A model generated the notes under the pieces. That model did not search any database. It worked only from the letters and a program-made list of their open reading frames with translations, and was not told the origin of the DNA. From Perkinsus chesapeaki (taxonomy: Eukaryota > Perkinsozoa > Perkinsida > Perkinsidae): a stretch of 37,599 nucleotides of DNA. Positions 32,501-37,599 of this stretch are shown one piece after another. The stretch spans positions 1 to 37,599 of the forward strand of contig JAAPAO010000344.1 in assembly GCA_013115145.1 (NCBI GenBank). The letters run 5' to 3'. A program made the position numbers and the translations under genes. Every line of letters begins with the position of its first letter. The first letter of the stretch is position 1.

Positions 32501-33188
32501 ACACTTACAGAAACACCCATACGGTTGGCTGGTAGAAGAAGCTCCTTCGTCAAAGCAGCTACGTGCTCGTCGTCAACCTACGAAAACAACAGTCGTTGTG
32601 GAAGAAAGACGAAAAGTGAAAGAGTACAGAATTATTAGTATTAGTAATTCCTGTGCTAATATCGCATTAGAACGGTTTTCAAATATAGTAAAAATTGACA
32701 GTTTTTAGCGCTTTTGTATGAACTCTGGAGATGCGGGGAAACAGCCAATATATAACGGAGTAAAAATGTCAAGTACCGGACACAGAGCCAGTCATATCAC
32801 GCAGAGGGGCTGAAAAAGACCGGAGGAGAGATAACTCACCTTCACAAGCAGACTGAGCATCAACAATTCATCAATGCATATCTGGGAAATATCAAGCAGA
32901 GTGCTGTCCTTGAAGTCCGCAATAGTTTGACACATCAGATGGGAGATACCAGGCTGATCCTTTCCGCGAATACTGAACAAGTACAGGCTGCTACCCGAAA
33001 TGCCCATTTCAGCCTCCAAAGGGGCAGTCGGTGCCGGAGAAACTGATGGAAAAAGCGTAAAAACACTCGGCGTCCCACGTCTTACCACTAAGCGTGCTGT
33101 CGGCACTATCTCTGTGCGAACGAGATCTGCGGCGCTGCTGAGGACGAAGCTCCCAAGTATCAGTGGTTGTTGGTGTTGTTGAAGTCAT
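29580..33188 (-). CDS. Phosphoserine-phosphatase paralogue with lost HAD catalytic motifs (pseudoenzyme)
   Basis: Fourteen exons in consistent phase: 33188-33086, 33042-32840, 32577-32395, 32324-32271, 32214-32085, 32015-31943, 31878-31776, 31050-30957, 30904-30823, 30776-30720, 30556-30442, 30392-30282, 29982-29757, 29707-29580. ACT1 is SLYLFSIRGKDQPGI...LLDISQICID; ACT2 contains ATHEGWNVISVMHF. The HAD part keeps its layout: ELGLDYALATEIEVD aligns with ELGLDYAYANELEID of the neighbour. However, motif I reads VVFGLSEVLVTND, lacking the nucleophile Asp and DxDxT, and motif IV reads GDYVHADYLFD instead of GDGANDIPML. A 40-residue acidic, Ser/Thr-rich region and a new C-terminus follow. No stop or frameshift breaks the chain, so selection seems to keep it. 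An ACT-domain sensor or regulator of the active enzyme is a plausible but unproven role. Intron 7 is long (725 nt). Confidence 0.87.
30130..30258. repeat. 30-bp direct repeat pair within an intron
   Basis: The segment 30130-30159 recurs at 30229-30258 with one difference (TACGATAAGACGG versus TACGATGAGACGG) at about 99-bp spacing. Both copies lie in the intron 30281-29983 of the phosphatase paralogue. Near-identity suggests recent duplication. Confidence 0.85.
32063..32082. repeat. 20-bp inverted repeat at a 5' splice site
   Basis: AATCGATCA and TGATCGATT are separated by two bases. On the minus strand the repeat begins at the third base of the intron after exon 5 (exon end 32085), so in the pre-mRNA a hairpin would start right at the GTAATC donor. 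Confidence 0.85.
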
Positions 33189-33596
33189 AATAATAATAGT
33201 AAACTGTACACAATGAAATGATAACGATATTCATGATCCGGAAAACGTTTGATTCTGAGAGCAACTTTTTCGAGGCAAAATTATGTCTTATTGGCTGTGG
33301 AAAACATGCCAATCTATGTTAAATATAGAGTGTCTGATATTCAGTGCATTAGGCTGCCTATCTGTAGAGTCCGTAATACCAACAGCTTCAGACACTTGCA
33401 TATTCAATAGGACGACGAATTCACAAATTTGTTAAGATAACAGAAATCCACTAAAACTAGCAGGAGTGAAGTGGGACGTTGGACCAAGTGTAAAACGCTA
33501 TAAGACCATACATCCTCATCAGTGAGCGGCGCAGCGCATAGAAGCTGAGCAACGAGTCGGAGGTGGCAACTCGACCACTTCACGGCCTGCCTGGGA
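33189..33596. other. Intergenic region upstream of the phosphatase paralogue
   Basis: About 400 bp without a coding signature. It should hold the promoter of the minus-strand paralogue. No core promoter element or strong repeat is identified. Confidence 0.5.
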
Positions 33597-33830
33597 CTAA
33601 CGAAAACCTTCCGGGACCTTCAAAACTTCACATGGACCACCAGTACCGCTAGCGGTTTCAAAGTAATCTACGTCGCGCACGGCAGGCGCGCGTGTGCACG
33701 AGCTGACGAAATACGCTGAGCCCTGACACAAAGCAGCAGACAGCTGGTGGAACCTTACCAGGCATTGTGTAAAGCGAAGCAGAGAAACAAAAGTCAGGAA
33801 GAACACAGTGGGGCGAAAAAGTCAATCAGT
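33597..33830 (-). other. Unassigned terminal exon
   Basis: A minus-strand stretch ends in a stop at 33597. A 36-nt GTAAGG...CAG intron fits at about 33763-33728, giving a hydrophobic segment (FFLTFVSLLRFTQCL) followed by a Cys-containing C-terminus (GSAYFVSSC...PEGFR). It could be the last exon of the membrane-protein gene to its right or a small gene of its own. Confidence 0.3.
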
Positions 33831-34139
33831 GGAGGAAAGTCGGTATGACGAAGAAGTGCTCGGGAAGTGCAAAGGCGAGCAAGGGTAAGCTAGATAGCAC
33901 TTGCGACACAATTTCTGTCTCCTCAGAATTAACGCCCCTTAAACGCAGCGTCCCATTCCCTCTGAATAGTCGGGAAGCGATAAGTGGAAGATGCTAGGTG
34001 CGTTCGAAAATGTCGGAAGGCAATGCAAAGATTTCAACTACAACGATGATGCCAAAACCGCTATGCCGTCCGAGAGCTCAGCCAGTGACGGTCAGATGGG
34101 ATTCCCACTAAGTCACAGATATCGGTACGGTCTCAGCCG

Positions 34140-36207
34140 ACAGGCAGAAAGTAGCGATTACTATCGAACGCATGAATTGAAAAAGCAAACACTTGTGCAG
34201 AAACTTTCGATGTCGTTGAGTGAGGATCAGCGGCAAGTAACGCAACTCGGGCATCTATAAGGTTAAAACAAAGGGCCTGAATGCCTTCTATACAAATTGC
34301 TTTCTGGTGCTTATCGCTGACCAAAATACCGTTATAAAGCCAACTGCAGTATACCTACCCTTCGAAGACCTTCTCCGTCATTAGGAGACTTCTCCACGGT
34401 GGGTGCTGCCAATGTAACTGACTGACCATCGACAAGCTGAAAAGACGAAATGACACCATTTAAAGCCGAAGCGAGTCTTACCAAACTGATGGGCTCTCCA
34501 CGCTCTACCGTCTTTGGTATTGAAATTGTAATGTTATCTCCATCAGATTGCTGTGGCCCAATACGCGCGGCAGGTGCAGGGATGATTGGATTCTGAACAG
34601 CAGTCGGGACACTGTAAAAATACCTCGGAAAATTCGCCCTCCTTAGAAACGGGCGAAAAAAAATCATTTTCCCCAAAGCTCCTCATTGCGGCAGATCTTT
34701 AGCCGAACAGTAAAATATTTGTCGCTCATATTTCAGTTTTAACGAACCATCTGTAACAACCCGCGGCTGCTTACCTCGATACACGAAGCACATCGCAGGC
34801 CCACCCATGCGACAAACGAGCGGAACCCTAGCTCGCACGCCACGGAGAGCATTAAGAAGAAGCCGCAAATGTAACCGAAAACTGAACGACAAAGAATCGC
34901 TACGGAGCAGACGCTTCAGACTTACGACTGGCCACTGCCTCCCTGTTGATGCTGAATGGTATATCTAGGTCCTTCAGAAACTCAAACTGAAAAGCGAAAC
35001 ATTCCAGCGGCGGAGCTCGACAGATCGGAAGAAAATAAATGCTTTCTATGCGGAGGGAGCGGTATGAAAGGAATAGTTTGCCACAGTGGCAACGCCACTA
35101 TATGCCCTCAAACAACGCTTACTAAGATGCCTACCATTTCAAAACCGACATACGGTAGTTAAGCTCTTAAGATCGCTGGAGGTGACTTACGATTGGCAAT
35201 TGTTGTATAAAATCCACCATTTGATCCAGCTGAGTCGTCACTGCCGCCTCCAACCAAATAAGAGTGGTCAATGCCATCAGACCCAGAGCAATTACTCGGA
35301 CCAAACACGAGTAGGAGTATGTACGAACATAGAGCGGGCTGGCAAGTAATATCGAAATAAGATGCTTCTGTGCTGCCAGGAGTTCATATAGCCGCACGAA
35401 AATGCGTTCCAGCGCTGCTAGTGCGAATCTCCGGTGGATATTCTTTATATATATCTATTTTAGATGTTTCTAGGGCAAAGCTAGACACCGTTTCGGGCAT
35501 GCCTACTCGAAACTTGTGATGTTCCTCAATCGTCCCCTGAACTGCGCTGAGTATTTATTTTTACATCAACATGCGTATTTTTATAATTTTTATGAAATTA
35601 CGACGCGATTTCCCCTCAGTTTCCATCGTTCTCACCATTCAGTATATTTCCCTGCTCCTTGCGAGCGGCTACTTGCAGTTAGGATTTATAGTGAACTTAA
35701 GATTCCCCGACCTTCAGATTCGACAAGAGCGAGCGTAATGTTCATAGTTCGGAAGATGCCCGCCATCTTACTTTTTCTGTTGAACGCCCATCAGTCCAAG
35801 CGCGGCCATTATGACCGTCGAAGCGGTCAAACCAGAGGCAGCAGCCTGCCACGAGAATAGTTTTCTGGCGCGCAAGAAATCGGCTTACCTGCACTGTACT
35901 GGCCATCTCATTGGTGGACCCCATCGTCAAAAGGGCATGAACTGGCCCGCCGTAGTAATCCGCGTAGCTCGATACCTCAGGAACCTTGCAGAAAAGTCAC
36001 GCGCCCAAAAATTAATCACCGTACAGTTTCAATGCTCTCCATGGCAACACTTAACAAATTCAGCAAACCAAAGATGAGGTCCATCGCAGCGAAGATCTGC
36101 AGGGACGTGATGAAACTGCACCCGCAGCAGCAAGTTGGTTCCGGCACCAGAACGACTCGAGGCTGCTGAGCACCGTCACCAGCTGCGTCACGGTTACGTA
36201 CTGGCAT
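34140..36207 (-). CDS. Multi-pass membrane protein, function unknown, multi-exon
   Basis: Exon 1 (36207-36025) starts MPVRNRDAAGDGAQQPR, then CCCGC and a first hydrophobic helix (FAAMDLIFGLLNLLSVAM). Exon 2 (35984-35889) is an extracytosolic-type loop, EVSSYADYYGG...MASTVQ. Exon 3 (35845-35772) is a second helix (STVIMAALGLMGVQQ). An exon near 35417-35191 has two more helices (ISILLASPLYV and VIALGLMALTTLIWL). The layout recalls tetraspan proteins, but no family motif is recognised. Introns between exons 1-3 are 40 and 43 nt and in phase. Further exon-like segments at 34892-34795 and 34676-34356 (polar, IPKTVERGEP, TVEKSPNDGEG) with a clean GTAAGA...TTTTCAG intron probably encode a cytosolic tail. 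The junction after exon 3 and the 3' end are unresolved. Confidence 0.55.
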
Positions 36208-36750
36208 TTCAAATGGGAAAATTGAAACCTATTTACAGCAGACGCATTAAGATAGAGGATACGAAGATACTCAGAAATTTTGGGATTTCAGAGACAGGGA
36301 GTCATAGCGCAACATGCTCACATGTTCACAGAAAGAATGCATTCAAGCTTTTTCCGTCCTAGCACCAAATTTTTTAAAAGAATTTCTATCATATCTAGCA
36401 GCGCTTGAGGGGCCTCGATGAGGCTGGGTGACTCGGTGGAAGGTGGAATGACAAGAAGCTAATTCACACGTAGATGCCCTCTGAAAATCGCAGAGGACAC
36501 TGAAAATTCAATCAGTGAACTAAACACTACTCGGCCACTAGACGCCACGATCGATGAAATTTTCGAGCTTACCCAGAGAGCCCTTATCGCATCGAAGCTA
36601 AAGATGGTTGGAATCCAACCTAACATAAGCGATAGGAAGTAAGTCTAGTTACTGCCAACGCAACGCACAGAGCTTTCGACATAACATCATCATCACACGT
36701 TAATGGCGAGCTGCACACGAAGTGGAGGCATGCGCTACTCCTACTTGGAC

Positions 36751-37490
36751 TCATTTCTCTTCGTTCATTTCCCGCAATTCATCTTCAAACTTCCTTCCAT
36801 TGTCCTCATAAAACTTCACCAACCACTCAAGAGACCCCCCGAACTTCTCGTACTTCTTGGGAGGGTAATTCGCAATTGCATCGATTATAGCGAAACATGC
36901 CTCATTAGACAGGTCGGTCTTGGGATGGAGTGATGGGATCAACTTTAGCGAGGAGAAGTGGGCGAATGGTAAGAATCCCTTCTACTTTAAAGTCTCGTAT
37001 TCTCCCTCCATGTTCTCTGGTCTTCCTTGGTACTGAACATCGCCGGCGCGGGCTTTAAGCTTGCCAAGGGTAGTAGAACTGATGAGGAAACTGATCCGAG
37101 TGTACAGACATATCTTATGTCACATCATATAAGTTCTGCCGGCCTTTATGTCCTCGAATGAAGACTCCGTGATATCGCCGGCCTCATTTACAGTACAGTA
37201 GTCCACAAATATGCCATGTCCACGCCGAGAGAGCAAGATCTGGGACCGATTGCCAAGCTTAGCGTCTGCTGGGAAACACTATGAGATATTCAAGTAATGC
37301 CGATCAATCAAAACAGAATTCCAGTAGAAAACTGACCTATGATTCCTTTGACCGCGCGCGGCAAACGGGCAGCCGGAAACCACACCCTCCCCACCTTGTG
37401 CGCATCGTCCTTTTCCGCAGACAATCTCAAGGCCACGGTCTCAGAACCGAGCGATAGGAGTAGTACTGGAGAGAAGCACTTGAACAGCAT
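36751..37490 (-). CDS. Secreted protein of unknown function with an in-frame TAG
   Basis: The start at 37490 gives a signal peptide (MLFKCFSPVLLLSLGSETVA). Exon 1 (37490-37337) ends in phase 1, and exon 2 begins at 37268 (ADAKLGNRSQILLSRRGHGIF) after a TTTCCCAG acceptor. Exon 3 follows a GTGACA...GATCAG intron of about 33 nt, with in-phase joining into FLISSTTLGKLKARAG. The frame then meets TAG at 36984-36982 after GEYETLK but stays open afterwards, with coding-like sequence (KGFLPFAHFSSLKL ... EWLVKFYEDNGRKFEDEL), to a stop at 36751. So it is a nonsense mutation, a readthrough stop, a missed tiny intron or an assembly error. No domain is recognised. The region right of 37490 shows no feature. 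Confidence 0.55.
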
Positions 37491-37599
37491 TTCAATGGGC
37501 AAGTGGGATGCTAAATAATAATAAACTGATAATATTTATAGTGCGTTGCACCGGCGCGCTGCACACAACGCATGCGTTTCGCCGGATACGTTTCACATA

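Noticed and set aside
33991-34260. 89-codon plus-strand ORF
   Set aside because: Polar composition is plausible, but it lies opposite the membrane-protein gene's 3' region and has no motif.

Overview
The window is nuclear DNA of a unicellular eukaryote. Every confident gene is split by short GT-AG introns (often 35-60 nt), and exon phases match across most junctions. The gene set (plant-like P1B metal ATPase, GT77 and GT34 glycosyltransferases, OLA1, ACT-HAD phosphoserine phosphatases, lineage-specific secreted proteins), moderate GC and a spliced-leader-like TTGGCTCAAG just before one start codon suggest an alveolate, perhaps Perkinsus-like. This placement is inference.  Layout, left to right. 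1-3.03 kb: 5' part of a minus-strand Zn/Cd-type P1B ATPase running off the left edge, with a 63-bp tandem repeat in an intron. 3.45-6.64 kb: minus-strand GT77 glycosyltransferase. 6.8-10.9 kb: gene-poor DNA with a dense swarm of short perfect palindromes, a tRNA-like sequence and a broken AT-rich coding relic. 11.07-13.52 kb: minus-strand GT34 glycosyltransferase. 14.8-15.24 kb: small secreted protein. 17.15-19.13 kb: complete plus-strand OLA1 (11 exons). 19.26-21.75 kb: complete plus-strand YdcF/DUF218-like gene (8 exons), with a 31-bp tandem array in intron 2 whose units carry splice-site-like ends. 21.9-26.3 kb: a second palindrome swarm mixed with MULE-transposase and copia-gag-like relics. 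26.9-29.4 kb: minus-strand phosphoserine phosphatase with intact HAD motifs. 29.58-33.19 kb: a paralogue in tandem whose exons stay open but whose catalytic HAD motifs are lost. 33.6-36.2 kb: minus-strand multi-pass membrane protein and unassigned exons. 36.75-37.49 kb: minus-strand secreted protein interrupted by an in-frame TAG.  The strongest unexplained signal is structural. By eye I count 47 perfect palindromes with arms of 7-15 bp and exactly one central base, where about two are expected by chance. They lie almost only in two gene-poor zones (7.3-14.8 and 20.9-26.3 kb) and in introns there, and at least ten neighbouring pairs share an arm. Their sequences are unrelated, so a structure or a mutational process, not a repeat family, is being multiplied. 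The genes do not form one pathway; the tandem active/dead phosphatase pair is the clearest local functional relationship.
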